The notes under the pieces were generated by a model. It was given only the letters and a program-made list of their open reading frames with translations. It did not search any database and had not been told where the DNA came from. The translations under genes and the position numbers were made by a program. A stretch of 14,489 bases of DNA from Lysobacterales bacterium CG_4_10_14_3_um_filter_64_11 (lineage in GTDB: Bacteria > Pseudomonadota > Gammaproteobacteria > Xanthomonadales > Xanthomonadaceae), in NCBI GenBank assembly GCA_002782905.1, contig PFJA01000101.1:1-14489 (forward strand), in the 5' to 3' direction. Below, piece after piece: positions 1 through 7,376 of this stretch (position 1 is its first letter; every line of letters begins with the position of its first letter).

Positions 1-105
1 GTGCGCGCGATCACCGCGCTGGCCGATCACCGGGTAGCGCTTGCCCAGGCCGCTGACCGCCAGCAGCGGTGCGCGCGCGTCCGGCAGCGGGCCATCGGTG
101 GTCAT
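1..105 (-). CDS. ABC exporter ATP-binding protein, N-terminus only (cut by window edge)
   Basis: Only the first 35 codons lie in the window; the gene continues beyond position 1. The start is the ATG at 105-103. The visible protein has a short polar leader (MTTDGPLPDARAP) and then LLAVSGLGKRYPV, the first beta strand typical of ABC nucleotide-binding domains of the Wzt/TagH/KpsT class, where a 'V..L.K.Y' motif precedes the Walker A loop. Walker A and all later motifs are outside the window. It lies downstream of an ABC-2 permease on the same strand, which supports the reading as its ATPase partner in a polysaccharide or O-antigen exporter. The call rests on this short motif plus context, so the substrate cannot be named. 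Confidence 0.72.
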   Translation of the reverse strand, partial: MTTDGPLPDARAPLLAVSGLGKRYPVIGQRGDRAH

Positions 106-155
106 TGACGACGATGCTCCGTAGCGTTCGTGGCTGGGTGCGTGCTCACAATGAT

Positions 156-179
156 CGCCAAGACGCCAAGTGCGCCAAG
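156..179. repeat. Three direct copies of CGCCAAG
   Basis: The heptamer CGCCAAG occurs at 156-162, 164-170 and 173-179, with starts 8 and 9 bp apart. The copies are exact. Function unknown; it may be a short tandem repeat inside a degenerate intergenic element. Confidence 0.6.
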
Positions 180-190
180 AAAAATATCAA

Positions 191-212
191 GCTGAGAGCA
201 ATTGAACTCAGC
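191..212. repeat. 22-bp near-palindrome (possible operator or stem)
   Basis: The outer arms GCTGAG (191-196) and CTCAGC (207-212) are perfect inverted repeats, and the centre is the palindrome CAATTG. In total 18 of 22 positions are symmetric. It lies about 90 bp upstream of the ATPase start on the minus strand, so it could be a regulator site or a weak RNA stem. There is no T-run to make it a terminator. Confidence 0.45.
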
Positions 213-338
213 GCTGCACTTGCGAGGTACGTTATCACCTGCAAGCACCAACAATTGCATTCACCAAGAGACCTGTGAACTCCTTGGCGCTGTTGGCGAG
301 AGGTGCGCTTTGCTGCACCCGCGTTGGCCTGCAAACCA

Positions 339-1136
339 TCACAGAAAATCCTCGACGTGCGGCTGCGCACGGGCGAACAGGCGGCGTGCAAACAGCAGCG
401 CCAGCACGGCCAATGCCGCCGATGCGCCAAGAGCGGTTGCCGGCACCGGCAGCCCGAGCAGACTGGCGCGAATCGCTTCGATCGGCGGCGCCAGTGGGTT
501 GAAGCCGAGCATGCTGGCGAACGGTTCGGGCAGTTGTGTGCGGTCGTACAGCACCGGGCTGAGGAAAAAGCCGAGGGTGAGCAACTGCCCCACCGCAAAC
601 CCGACATCACGCAGGAACACCTGCAACACCGCGGCGACCCAGGCCGCCGCCAAGCCGTAAGCGAGCACGATCAGCACGGCCAGCGCGGCGAGCGGCAGGC
701 CGGGCAGATGCAAGGGCACACCAAACGCGGCAATCGCGATCAGCACCAGTACCATGCCGGCCAGATCAGGCAGCACCGAGCCCAGCACCCGCGCCAGCAC
801 GTACAGCGTATGCGGCAACGCCACCTTGCCGATCAGCGCCGCGTTGTCGGTGAGCGCGGTGGTGCCGCGGGTCAGCGCATTGGCGAACACCTGCCACGGC
901 CACAGCCCGAGTGCCAAAAATGCGGCGTACGGCACATCGCCGGTGGCGCTGCGTGCCGGCAACAAATGCGTGAACACCAGGCTCAGTACCGCCAGTTGCA
1001 GCAAAGGCTGCAACAGATTCCAGCCGATCCCGAGCAGGCTGCCCTGATGGCGTTCGCTCAGGTCGCGGCGCAGCAGCGCGAGGAAAACTGCATGACGACG
1101 GGCATGGCCTGCCGCCGGTGCGGCCGGTGAGTTCAT
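339..1136 (-). CDS. ABC-2 type polysaccharide/O-antigen exporter permease (Wzm/KpsM/RfbA-like)
   Basis: This 265-residue protein matches the usual size of ABC-2 transporter permeases that move polysaccharide or lipid-linked glycans across the inner membrane. Near the N-terminus it has the family pattern RRDLSERHQGSLLGIGWNLL (residues 23-42), in which the membrane-entry segment follows a basic/polar helix. About six hydrophobic segments follow, at roughly 42-58, 71-88, 110-136, 143-175, 180-197 and 234-251. The motifs RDVGFAVGQLL (176-186), FFLSPVLY (190-197) and NPLAPPIEAIR (213-223) are typical of Wzm-like proteins. It starts 19 bp after the gspD stop on the same strand and is therefore probably cotranscribed with the T2SS genes. 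The start has only a weak GAGCGG upstream. Substrate unknown. Confidence 0.9.
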   Translation of the reverse strand: MNSPAAPAAGHARRHAVFLALLRRDLSERHQGSLLGIGWNLLQPLLQLAVLSLVFTHLLPARSATGDVPYAAFLALGLWPWQVFANALTRGTTALTDNAALIGKVALPHTLYVLARVLGSVLPDLAGMVLVLIAIAAFGVPLHLPGLPLAALAVLIVLAYGLAAAWVAAVLQVFLRDVGFAVGQLLTLGFFLSPVLYDRTQLPEPFASMLGFNPLAPPIEAIRASLLGLPVPATALGASAALAVLALLFARRLFARAQPHVEDFL

Positions 1137-1155
1137 TGCCGATGCCGCTCAGTGA

Positions 1156-3342
1156 TCACTCGCCCTGGCCTTCGCCGTTGGCTTGCGTTTCTGCCGGCAG
1201 TGGGTCGAGCCCACGGAAGCGACGGCCATATTCTTCGGTGAGCTTGCGTGCGCTGGAGGGGTCGTTCACCAGTGTGGGAGTAATCAGGATGACCAACTCG
1301 GAACGGTTATTGGTGGTATTTCGACTGCCGAACAATGCACCGATGAACGGTATCCTGCTCAAGCCAGGAAAGCCTCCAGTAGCCTTGCTGCCTTCGGTTT
1401 TGATCAGCCCGGCCAAAATCACTGTCTCGCCACTGCGAACTGCGACCTCTGTAGTCAGATTGTTGGTGTTCACGCTTTGGTTTCCGCCTACAAGCGGGTT
1501 GTCGGCTGATGGTGCAACTGGCGAACTCACTTCCTGCGTGATCTTCATGAATACCGTGCCGTCGCTGTTCGCGCGTGGGGTAACCGTCAAGGTAATACCG
1601 GTTTGCCGGAACTGCACCTGGCTGAAGTTGGAATTGCTGTTGCCTCCCGTGCCATCGCCCAGCACGGGGTTGATGATGGTGCTCTGCACCGGCAACTGCA
1701 AGCCGGAACTGAAGGTTGCTTCGACATTGTTGCGCACCAATACTGATGGCGCTGAGAGCACACGTAAATCACTTACCGAATCCAGTGCGGAGATGGCGGC
1801 TTCCGCACTCGGACCAACAAATGTGAACGCGGCACCGGTCGGAGTAATTCGGCTGCCAACGTTTCGCACGCCATCGAGTGTTTGGCTCAGCGCAAGGTTT
1901 GTGGCACCGATTTCGTTGCCAAAGAACCAGCTCACCCCATAATTGAGCGTCTCGTTGAGTGTAACCTCGACCACCTGCGCTTCCACATGTACCTGCAACG
2001 GCATCTGGTCGAGCCGTTCGATCGCGCGTCGGATCGAGTCCCATTGCCCGGCCGAGGCGCGCACCAACAGCGCGTTGCTTTCTTCGACCGCGCTGATGAA
2101 CACGTTTTCGGTGTTGCCGAGGCTGATCGCATTGCCGCTGCCGGACGCGGGGGGCGCCGCTGGCGATGACGGCGCGCCATTTTCGAGCGTGCGTACGCGC
2201 ACCGAATCCAGCCCCGGCGAAATGTTGAACGGATCGGCAGCACCGCGGCCATTGCGCGCCGCGCCGCCCGCGCCAAACACCTGGTTGAGCTGATCGGCGA
2301 GGTCGGTAGCCTTGGCGTACTGCACTTCGTACACGAACAGGCTGCTGCCTTCGCCGCCGAGGTCGATACGCTGGATCCATTGCTCGGCATCGGCGAGGTA
2401 CTTGGGCTGGTGGGTGATCACCATCACCGCGTTGATGCCTTCCAGCGGCATGAAGCGCAGCATGCCGGTGAGTGGGGTGCCGCCTTTTTCACCGAATACC
2501 TGATTGAGCTGATCAACCACCTTGCCGGCTTCCTGCGCGCGCAGCGGAAAGATGCCGACCGACATGCCGGCCAGCCAGTCGACATCGAAAATCTGGATCG
2601 TGCGCAGGTAGTTGTCGAGCTCCGATGAGGTGCCGGAAACCACGATCAGGTTGCGGCCGGGATCGACGTTGAGCACGCTGCCCTCGCGCGCGAACGGCTT
2701 GAGCAGCTTTTCCATTTCCAGTGCGGCGATGAACTTCAGCGGAACCGCGCGAACTTCAAAACCGCGCGAGCCGGCGCCGCTGCCGACCCGTGGCGCCAGG
2801 TTGCCGGCCACCGCCTTGCTCACCGGCACGATGTTGTAGCGGCCGTTGCTCCACACCATGCTGGCGTTGTTCCAGGACAGCGCCATTTCCAGCAGCGACA
2901 GCGCCTGATCGGCATTCACCGGCCGCGGTGTCGATAGCGTTACCGTGCCCTGTACTTCGGGCGCGATCACGTAATTTTGCTGCAACAGGTCGCCGAGGAT
3001 CGCCTTGACCACCGCCAGCACCGACTCGCCCTCGAAGTTGAAGGTGGCCTCGCCCACCGGCGGGATCGCCGGGCGCGGCTCTGCCGCGAGCCGTTCGTTG
3101 ATCAACTCGCCGCTGCCGGGCATGAACACCGTGCCGGGCGTGCGCGCCTCGCTGTCGGTCGGCTTGGCCGCAGCCGTTTCCGCAGCCGCCGCTTGTGCGC
3201 TCGTGCGGTAGTTGAGGTCGTCGCGATGCTGTATCACCGGACGGGTTCCATCGCTGGCACAGCCGGCCAGCACGGTACTCAGCATGGCGAGCAGCATGGC
3301 CGGCAAACGAGAGGATGCATGTTTCATCGAGGAGCCCATCAC
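1156..3342 (-). CDS. gspD: T2SS outer-membrane secretin GspD (XpsD-like lipoprotein)
   Basis: GspD forms the multimeric outer-membrane channel through which folded periplasmic exoproteins leave the cell. The 728-residue product has a lipoprotein signal peptide ending in LSTVLAGC, with the lipidated Cys at 28. An N0 domain spans about 100-175, and N1-N3 modules about 195-445, including two related VDQLNQVFG/ADQLNQVFG stretches. The secretin core runs from about 448 (VHVEAQVVEVTLNETLNYGV) and contains VRSGETVILAGL (635-646) and the signature PGLSRIPFIGALFGSR (659-674) with LVILITPTLV. The length is close to XpsD. I start at GTG 3342 because AAGG lies 7 bases upstream; ATG 3339 is nearly equivalent. 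The gspN stop is 9 bp upstream. The DNA for the core (about 1260-1960) has clearly lower GC than the rest of the gene. Confidence 0.97.
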   Translation of the reverse strand: MMGSSMKHASSRLPAMLLAMLSTVLAGCASDGTRPVIQHRDDLNYRTSAQAAAAETAAAKPTDSEARTPGTVFMPGSGELINERLAAEPRPAIPPVGEATFNFEGESVLAVVKAILGDLLQQNYVIAPEVQGTVTLSTPRPVNADQALSLLEMALSWNNASMVWSNGRYNIVPVSKAVAGNLAPRVGSGAGSRGFEVRAVPLKFIAALEMEKLLKPFAREGSVLNVDPGRNLIVVSGTSSELDNYLRTIQIFDVDWLAGMSVGIFPLRAQEAGKVVDQLNQVFGEKGGTPLTGMLRFMPLEGINAVMVITHQPKYLADAEQWIQRIDLGGEGSSLFVYEVQYAKATDLADQLNQVFGAGGAARNGRGAADPFNISPGLDSVRVRTLENGAPSSPAAPPASGSGNAISLGNTENVFISAVEESNALLVRASAGQWDSIRRAIERLDQMPLQVHVEAQVVEVTLNETLNYGVSWFFGNEIGATNLALSQTLDGVRNVGSRITPTGAAFTFVGPSAEAAISALDSVSDLRVLSAPSVLVRNNVEATFSSGLQLPVQSTIINPVLGDGTGGNSNSNFSQVQFRQTGITLTVTPRANSDGTVFMKITQEVSSPVAPSADNPLVGGNQSVNTNNLTTEVAVRSGETVILAGLIKTEGSKATGGFPGLSRIPFIGALFGSRNTTNNRSELVILITPTLVNDPSSARKLTEEYGRRFRGLDPLPAETQANGEGQGE

Positions 3343-3354
3343 AGCGTTACCTTA
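3343..3354 (-). promoter_or_regulatory. gspD ribosome binding site overlapping the gspN stop
   Basis: On the minus strand the gspN stop TAA is followed at once by GGTAACGCT and then GTG ATG. The AAGG purine run shares bases with the gspN stop and lies 7 bases before the GTG (10 before the next ATG). This supports a start at GTG 3342 or ATG 3339 and not at ATG 3327, which has no purine-rich site upstream. Termination on gspN and initiation on gspD are probably coupled. Confidence 0.6.
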
Positions 3355-4053
3355 TTGTGTTTTTTCGGTTTGCGAGCGTGCCGCCTCGCGCAATTGCGCG
3401 CGACGCGCCTGAATGCGGGCACGGATGGCTTCAGCCTGGGCGACCGCGGCATCCGCGCTGGGTGCCGCAGTGGTTGCAACGGCGGCCGGGTTGGCGGCAT
3501 TGGCGCTACTGGCGACAGGCGTTGTCGAAACCGGCGTCGGCGCCTGGCCACCACTGCCATCGAACGCGCGCAGTTCCAAAGTGAGCTGGCCGTCAGGGCC
3601 TTCCAGCAGCGCGCTGCGCGGGCTGACCGAGAGCAAGCGCCACTCGGGGTGGCCTTCCAATACCTGGCCGACGCGCGCGCGCAGCGGCTTGTTGGCGCCA
3701 TCGTCGTTGAACGTGGCGATGCTGGTGGCCGGCGTGGCGATCACCCCGGTCAGGGTCAGCTTGAGTTCGCTCTGTCCGGCTTCGGCACTCACCCGTACCG
3801 CCTGTGGTCGGCGGTCGACCGAAAATAACGGCCGCTCGGCGGCGGCCAATGCCGTGGCGGTCGGTGTCGCCGCATTTTTTGCTGGCGGGAAGTGCAGCGC
3901 CGGCAGTGGCGGCACCAGTGCCGAATCGTCCGGGTGCAACCGGTAGCCACCGCCCAGCCCGGCGAGGGCGATGATCGCCATTTCCAGCGACCACAGGCAC
4001 AGCGCCAGCAGCAACAGTGAGGAGGGGCGCAGCGCGCGCAGGTGTTCGATCAT
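3352..4053 (-). CDS. gspN: T2SS protein N, XpsN-type GspC homologue without PDZ domain
   Basis: GspC-family proteins link the inner-membrane platform to the secretin; in Xanthomonas this role is carried by XpsN, encoded between xpsM and xpsD as here. The 233-residue product has a short cytoplasmic N-terminus, one membrane segment at about 11-32, a Pro/Ala linker, and the homology-region (HR) domain at about 73-163. That domain begins with ERPLFSVDRRP and contains LTLTGVIATP and ARVGQVLEGHPEW. No PDZ domain follows. An Ala/Thr/Ser-rich linker (about 168-200) leads to a basic, probably helical tail (202-230, AEAIRARIQARRAQLREAAR), possibly a coiled coil. The ATG at 4053 overlaps the gspM stop by 4 bp (ATGA), which fixes the start. 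Calling it gspC or gspN is a naming choice. Confidence 0.85.
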   Translation of the reverse strand: MIEHLRALRPSSLLLLALCLWSLEMAIIALAGLGGGYRLHPDDSALVPPLPALHFPPAKNAATPTATALAAAERPLFSVDRRPQAVRVSAEAGQSELKLTLTGVIATPATSIATFNDDGANKPLRARVGQVLEGHPEWRLLSVSPRSALLEGPDGQLTLELRAFDGSGGQAPTPVSTTPVASSANAANPAAVATTAAPSADAAVAQAEAIRARIQARRAQLREAARSQTEKTQ

Positions 4054-4643
4054 GATTTGGCCTCGTTGACGAGGCGCAGATAACCGTACAGATCGAAGCT
4101 GACATCGAGCGCGAGGTCGGGTGCAGCGCTGGTGGCGAGCTTGCGCCGACTGAGGATGGCGAGGCGGTCGATGAACAGCTCCGGGCTGCCCGACTCCAGC
4201 GCGTTGAGCACCGCCGCCAGCTCGGCCATGCCGCAGCGCAGCCGCACCTGGATCACCACGCGGGTAAAACGCTCTTTGCTGCGCGCGGTGGTGGGAGTGC
4301 GCCCGGTCAACTGGCAACTGTCGGCGGACGGGCTGGCTTGTTCCACCACGCGCTCCAGGCGCTGCACCAAGCCGGCCGTGGCCAGCTCGCTCGAGGTCTC
4401 GGGCAGAAAGCCGGGGTTGTTGGCTTCGAATGCCTCGACCTCGGCCAGTCGCTGCGCGATCAGCGGCGCTTGCGATGCATGCATGCGCAGGCGCAGCTCC
4501 TGATCGCGCAATTCGATCAGTTGCTGCCGCAATTGCAGTTGCGGCACCGTCCACGACCAGTGCAGCAGCACGCCATACAGCGCCAGCAGGGCCAGCAGCA
4601 AAATGCCCAACGCGCGCCAGCGATCGATGCGACTGGCGCTCAT
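4050..4643 (-). CDS. gspM: T2SS inner-membrane protein GspM (XpsM type)
   Basis: GspM binds GspL and stabilises the inner-membrane platform that couples the ATPase to pseudopilus assembly. The 197-residue product has a basic N-terminus (RIDRWR), one membrane segment (about 11-29) and a helical periplasmic stretch (about 33-70, QLRQQLIELRDQELRLR), followed by a small alpha/beta domain of the PilO/GspM ferredoxin-like type (about 95-190). This resembles the XpsM-type (GspMb) family more than enteric GspM. Two cysteines (in DSCQL and RLRCGM) could form a periplasmic disulfide. The start ATG 4643 overlaps the gspL stop by 4 bp, and its own stop overlaps the gspN start by 4 bp. Identification relies on size, topology and position between L and N. 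Confidence 0.9.
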   Translation of the reverse strand: MSASRIDRWRALGILLLALLALYGVLLHWSWTVPQLQLRQQLIELRDQELRLRMHASQAPLIAQRLAEVEAFEANNPGFLPETSSELATAGLVQRLERVVEQASPSADSCQLTGRTPTTARSKERFTRVVIQVRLRCGMAELAAVLNALESGSPELFIDRLAILSRRKLATSAAPDLALDVSFDLYGYLRLVNEAKS

Positions 4644-5761
4644 GGGGTTGCACCGCTGCTGGCGGTGACGGTCTCGGCGGTGATGGTGAAGCGATCGCGG
4701 CCCGAGCGCGGGTCGGGTTGCAGGCTGCCGGCCAGCGCCGGCGCGCCCAGGTGCGGCGATTGCTGCAAGCGCGCCACCAGCGCCGAAGCCTGATTGCTGT
4801 AGCCAACCACGATCACCCGGCGATCGGCGATGTTCAGGCGCTCCAGCCAGGTGCCATCGGGCAGCCGTTCACTGAGATCGTTGAGCAGGTCGATCACGCG
4901 CGGCCGCTCACTGCGCGCCTGAGCGAGGAAGTTGGCACCTTCAACGGCATCGTCCAGACGCTTGTGCAGTGCTGCCGATTGCCGCGCTGCCGCGCGTTGG
5001 GTTTCCACCTCGGCGGTCAGTGCCGCCACCGCACTGCGGCGATTGTCCAGACTTTGCCAGCCGGCGTAAAACAGGGCGAGCACGCTGATGCCGAGCAACA
5101 CCACATTGAGTTGCACGGTGGGGTCACGGCGATGCTCGCGCTGGCTGCTGGGCAGCAGGTTCAGCCCCAACGGGTGGCCATCGCGGTCAGCAACATCGAC
5201 CCCGCGCAGACCGCCGCCAACCGCCGTAGCGCTGGCAACATGGCGGTTCAGGGTGGCCAGCGGCAGCACCACCAGTGCAACGCGAAGCTGCTTGCCGGAT
5301 TCATCGCGGCCCAGCATGCGGGCATCGAACGCCACCTGCTCGGCGGTGAACGGGGTTTCGCGGTCGATCTGATGGCGCAGCACATCGCGCAGGCGATCGG
5401 CGGCGGCCAGCGGCAGGCGCAGTTCACGCCGCAGCACCGCCGTGGCCGGCAGCAACAGCCAGCGGGCGCGGTCGCGCGGCCACTGGCTCAACGACAGGGT
5501 GCTGCCGGCCGCTACTGTGCTTTCCTGATAACCGTCGTGCGCGTTGCCGGCGCGCAGCGCCCAGTGGCCATCGGCGCCCGGCAGCAACCATAGCCGGCTG
5601 TCGGCGCTGCGCAGCAACGCGCGCCAGCGCTCGGGCAGCCACAGCAACAGCGCGGCAAGCCAGGCGTCGAACCAGGTGGGCAGCGGGCTGGCGAGCCAGC
5701 GCGCGCGTACCCGCGCAGCCGGTTTGCCCCAACCCGCGGCCAGAACGTCCAAAACAGCCAT
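4640..5761 (-). CDS. gspL: T2SS inner-membrane protein GspL (PilN-domain type)
   Basis: GspL recruits the cytoplasmic ATPase GspE to the membrane and pairs with GspM. The 373-residue product has a cytoplasmic half (about 1-210) of the PilM/GspL actin-like kind, including ELRLPLAAADRLRDVLRHQIDRETPF (113-138). This region matches the part of XpsL-like proteins that lies before the membrane segment. Then come the NLLP motif (201-204), one membrane segment (about 216-236) and a periplasmic PilN-like domain (about 240-365, containing VIDLLNDLSERLPDGTWLE). The ATG at 5761 shares its A with the gspK stop (TGATG), and the 3' end overlaps gspM by 4 bp, so translation is probably coupled on both sides. 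Its usual partner GspE is not encoded nearby. Confidence 0.93.
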   Translation of the reverse strand: MAVLDVLAAGWGKPAARVRARWLASPLPTWFDAWLAALLLWLPERWRALLRSADSRLWLLPGADGHWALRAGNAHDGYQESTVAAGSTLSLSQWPRDRARWLLLPATAVLRRELRLPLAAADRLRDVLRHQIDRETPFTAEQVAFDARMLGRDESGKQLRVALVVLPLATLNRHVASATAVGGGLRGVDVADRDGHPLGLNLLPSSQREHRRDPTVQLNVVLLGISVLALFYAGWQSLDNRRSAVAALTAEVETQRAAARQSAALHKRLDDAVEGANFLAQARSERPRVIDLLNDLSERLPDGTWLERLNIADRRVIVVGYSNQASALVARLQQSPHLGAPALAGSLQPDPRSGRDRFTITAETVTASSGATP

Positions 5762-6636
5762 CAGTTGATCATCCCCTCGCGTCTGGATAACAGCACATAC
5801 GCTTGCCCGCCTTGCCCGGCGGAGCCGACACGTACGGTTTGGGTCAAGCGCGCCCGGCTGCCATCGGCAGCGCTCGCCAGTGCCGAAATACTATACATGC
5901 CACTACCCGATGCGGTGATGAATGCACCGCCTGGCAGCAGTGGCGGTTCGCCGCGGCCGGGCATCCAGGCGGCGCGATCGGCCAGAAATTGCGGGATTTC
6001 ACCGGTCAGCACGCCCAGGGCCTGCAACACCGGCGCGCCGGCCAGGTCGGGCCGCGGTGCGCTGGCGGAATAGACGGTCACGTAGGGTTGCACCTTGAGG
6101 AAGGTTTCATAATCCATGCCCAGCACCTGTTGCAGCTCTTCCACCGTTTCAAACGGGCTGTCGCGGGCGCCATAGGGCAGGCCGGCGTCGGCGTATTGCG
6201 GGTCCTCGGCGCCGTTGATTTGCAGCAGGTCGTCCGGGTCGCGCCAATCGACGATGGCGTCGGCCAGTGCCAGAGCGCGGTCTTCGGGTTCGCCCAGCGC
6301 CTGAAACAGCAGGCTGAGTGCGACAGCGTCGCTGGCGTTGAGGTCGAAGCGGCTGGTTTCATCGCTTGCGCTGAGTTCGATCTGGGCGCTGCCCAGGGCA
6401 AAGCGATACACCCGGCCGTCGGGCACCAGGCGCGCCGCCAGGTCGGGATCGAGCATGCGTGCCGCGGCCAGTTCGATCGCCGCCTGCGCGGCATAGCGCG
6501 CCTGCACCGAGCCACGTGCGTAAACGCCCTGCTGATATTCCGTGCGCGAGATGACGACAAAGGTGCCGGCCAGCGCGATCAGCAGCACCAGCAGCCACAA
6601 CACCAACACCAGCGCGACACCACGATGTGCGCTCAT
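5761..6636 (-). CDS. gspK: T2SS minor pseudopilin GspK
   Basis: GspK caps the pseudopilus tip in a complex with GspI and GspJ. The 291-residue product has a five-residue leader before a prepilin peptidase site (MSAHRG^VALVLVLW). The usual Glu at mature position 5 is replaced by Leu (residue 11), which is a hallmark of GspK and fits its place at the tip. The large insertion domain specific to GspK is present, with SRFDLNASD (about 94-102), ADAIVDWRDPDD (about 124-135) and YGARDSPFETVEELQQVLG (about 154-172). The length is slightly short of the roughly 300-330 of many GspK proteins. The ATG 6636 overlaps the gspJ stop by 4 bp. Processing requires a prepilin peptidase (GspO/PilD) encoded elsewhere. 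Confidence 0.95.
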   Translation of the reverse strand: MSAHRGVALVLVLWLLVLLIALAGTFVVISRTEYQQGVYARGSVQARYAAQAAIELAAARMLDPDLAARLVPDGRVYRFALGSAQIELSASDETSRFDLNASDAVALSLLFQALGEPEDRALALADAIVDWRDPDDLLQINGAEDPQYADAGLPYGARDSPFETVEELQQVLGMDYETFLKVQPYVTVYSASAPRPDLAGAPVLQALGVLTGEIPQFLADRAAWMPGRGEPPLLPGGAFITASGSGMYSISALASAADGSRARLTQTVRVGSAGQGGQAYVLLSRREGMIN

Positions 6637-7376
6637 CGTTCTTCCTCGGCATCGACCGGCTCACCATTGTCGGCGTTGGGATTTTCAAGTTGCAGCGGCG
6701 CTGGTGCCGACTGTGCTTGCGCCAGCGGCAGGGCGGCAACGAACGGGGGCCAAATGGTTTTTTCATCGCCAAAACGGACCCGGATGCGCACTTGCAACGG
6801 CAGCCGATCCTTGAAGTTCCACTGCGGCTCCCACGAGCCGAGCACGCCGGTTTCATCGATGCCGCGGTAGGCGAACTCCAGCGATTCAATACCATCCAGC
6901 AGGACGGTCGGCGGCCGTGGCTGCGCTTCCTCGATCAACGTGCCAGCCACCACCATCTGTGCGGAGAACTGCAATGCCTCCTCGCTGCCGGCGCGCGCCA
7001 GCGCCAGGGTTTGCGCATAGCTGCCGCCGCGCGACAGATAACCCGGCATCGGTGCGACAAAGAGCATGCGCTCGGGCTCGCCTTCGAACACGGTGATTTC
7101 GAAGGTGTCCGGATTCATCGAAAACACGGTCGCACGCGCAGCCGCCAATTGCCGCCGTAAAAACTGCTGCACCACGCGCACAGCCTCGGTGCGGGTGGCT
7201 TCTTCCTCGCTCAGCCGCACCGAATGCGTGGTGCTGCGCAGGGCGGCAATCGCCAGCCCCAGCCCGAATGCCAGCAGGGCGGTGGCAAGCAGCACTTCGA
7301 TCAGGGTGAAACCGAGCGTGCGCCGCCGCGGACCGCCGGATGCAGTCGCCGCGCATCGCCAATGGAGCGTCATCAT
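6633..7376 (-). CDS. gspJ: T2SS minor pseudopilin GspJ
   Basis: GspJ is a tip pseudopilin that associates with GspI and GspK. The 247-residue product has a 22-residue basic leader ending in RRRTLG, then the prepilin motif G^FTLIEVLLA with Glu at mature position 5 (residue 27), and a hydrophobic helix to about residue 46. Family features in the body include RLSEEEATRTEAVRVVQQFLRRQL (about 54-77) and a C-terminal QVRIRVRFGD beta strand. It ends in an acidic, Pro/Asn-rich tail (PNADNGEPVDAEEER). Two ATG codons are in tandem (7376 and 7373). The first overlaps the gspI stop by 4 bp and is preferred. The leader is longer than the usual 6-12 residues, so a later start cannot be excluded, but none is visible as ATG before the cleavage site. 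Confidence 0.93.
   Translation of the reverse strand: MMTLHWRCAATASGGPRRRTLGFTLIEVLLATALLAFGLGLAIAALRSTTHSVRLSEEEATRTEAVRVVQQFLRRQLAAARATVFSMNPDTFEITVFEGEPERMLFVAPMPGYLSRGGSYAQTLALARAGSEEALQFSAQMVVAGTLIEEAQPRPPTVLLDGIESLEFAYRGIDETGVLGSWEPQWNFKDRLPLQVRIRVRFGDEKTIWPPFVAALPLAQAQSAPAPLQLENPNADNGEPVDAEEER

Larger units (their letters stand above)
106..338. other. 233-bp spacer between exporter permease and ATPase genes, with short repeats
   Basis: Permease and ATPase genes of this exporter class are usually close together or overlapping, so this gap is long. No open frame in it looks coding. It is AT-richer than its neighbours around 180-260. It holds three direct CGCCAAG heptamers (156-162, 164-170, 173-179) and a 22-bp near-palindrome at 191-212. 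It could carry a promoter for the ATPase gene or be the remnant of an inserted repeat. Confidence 0.6.

Noticed and set aside
156..179. CRISPR-like array from the CGCCAAG repeats
   Set aside because: The repeats are 7 bp with 1-2 bp between them, far too short for CRISPR repeats and spacers, and no cas genes are present.
4054..4806. A longer gspN frame starting at 4806 (484 residues)
   Set aside because: The extra part lies antiparallel in frame to nothing but runs inside gspM and gspL in another frame. The ATG at 4053 overlaps the gspM stop by 4 bp and begins a proper membrane-anchored GspC-type protein.
4430..5593. A 387-codon plus-strand frame across gspL and part of gspM
   Set aside because: It is antisense to well-supported T2SS genes joined by stop/start overlaps; its low-complexity Ala/Gln/Arg composition marks it as a shadow.
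5761..6636. GspK as a defective pseudopilin because Glu5 is missing
   Set aside because: Lack of Glu at mature position 5 is normal for GspK, and the rest of the protein is intact.
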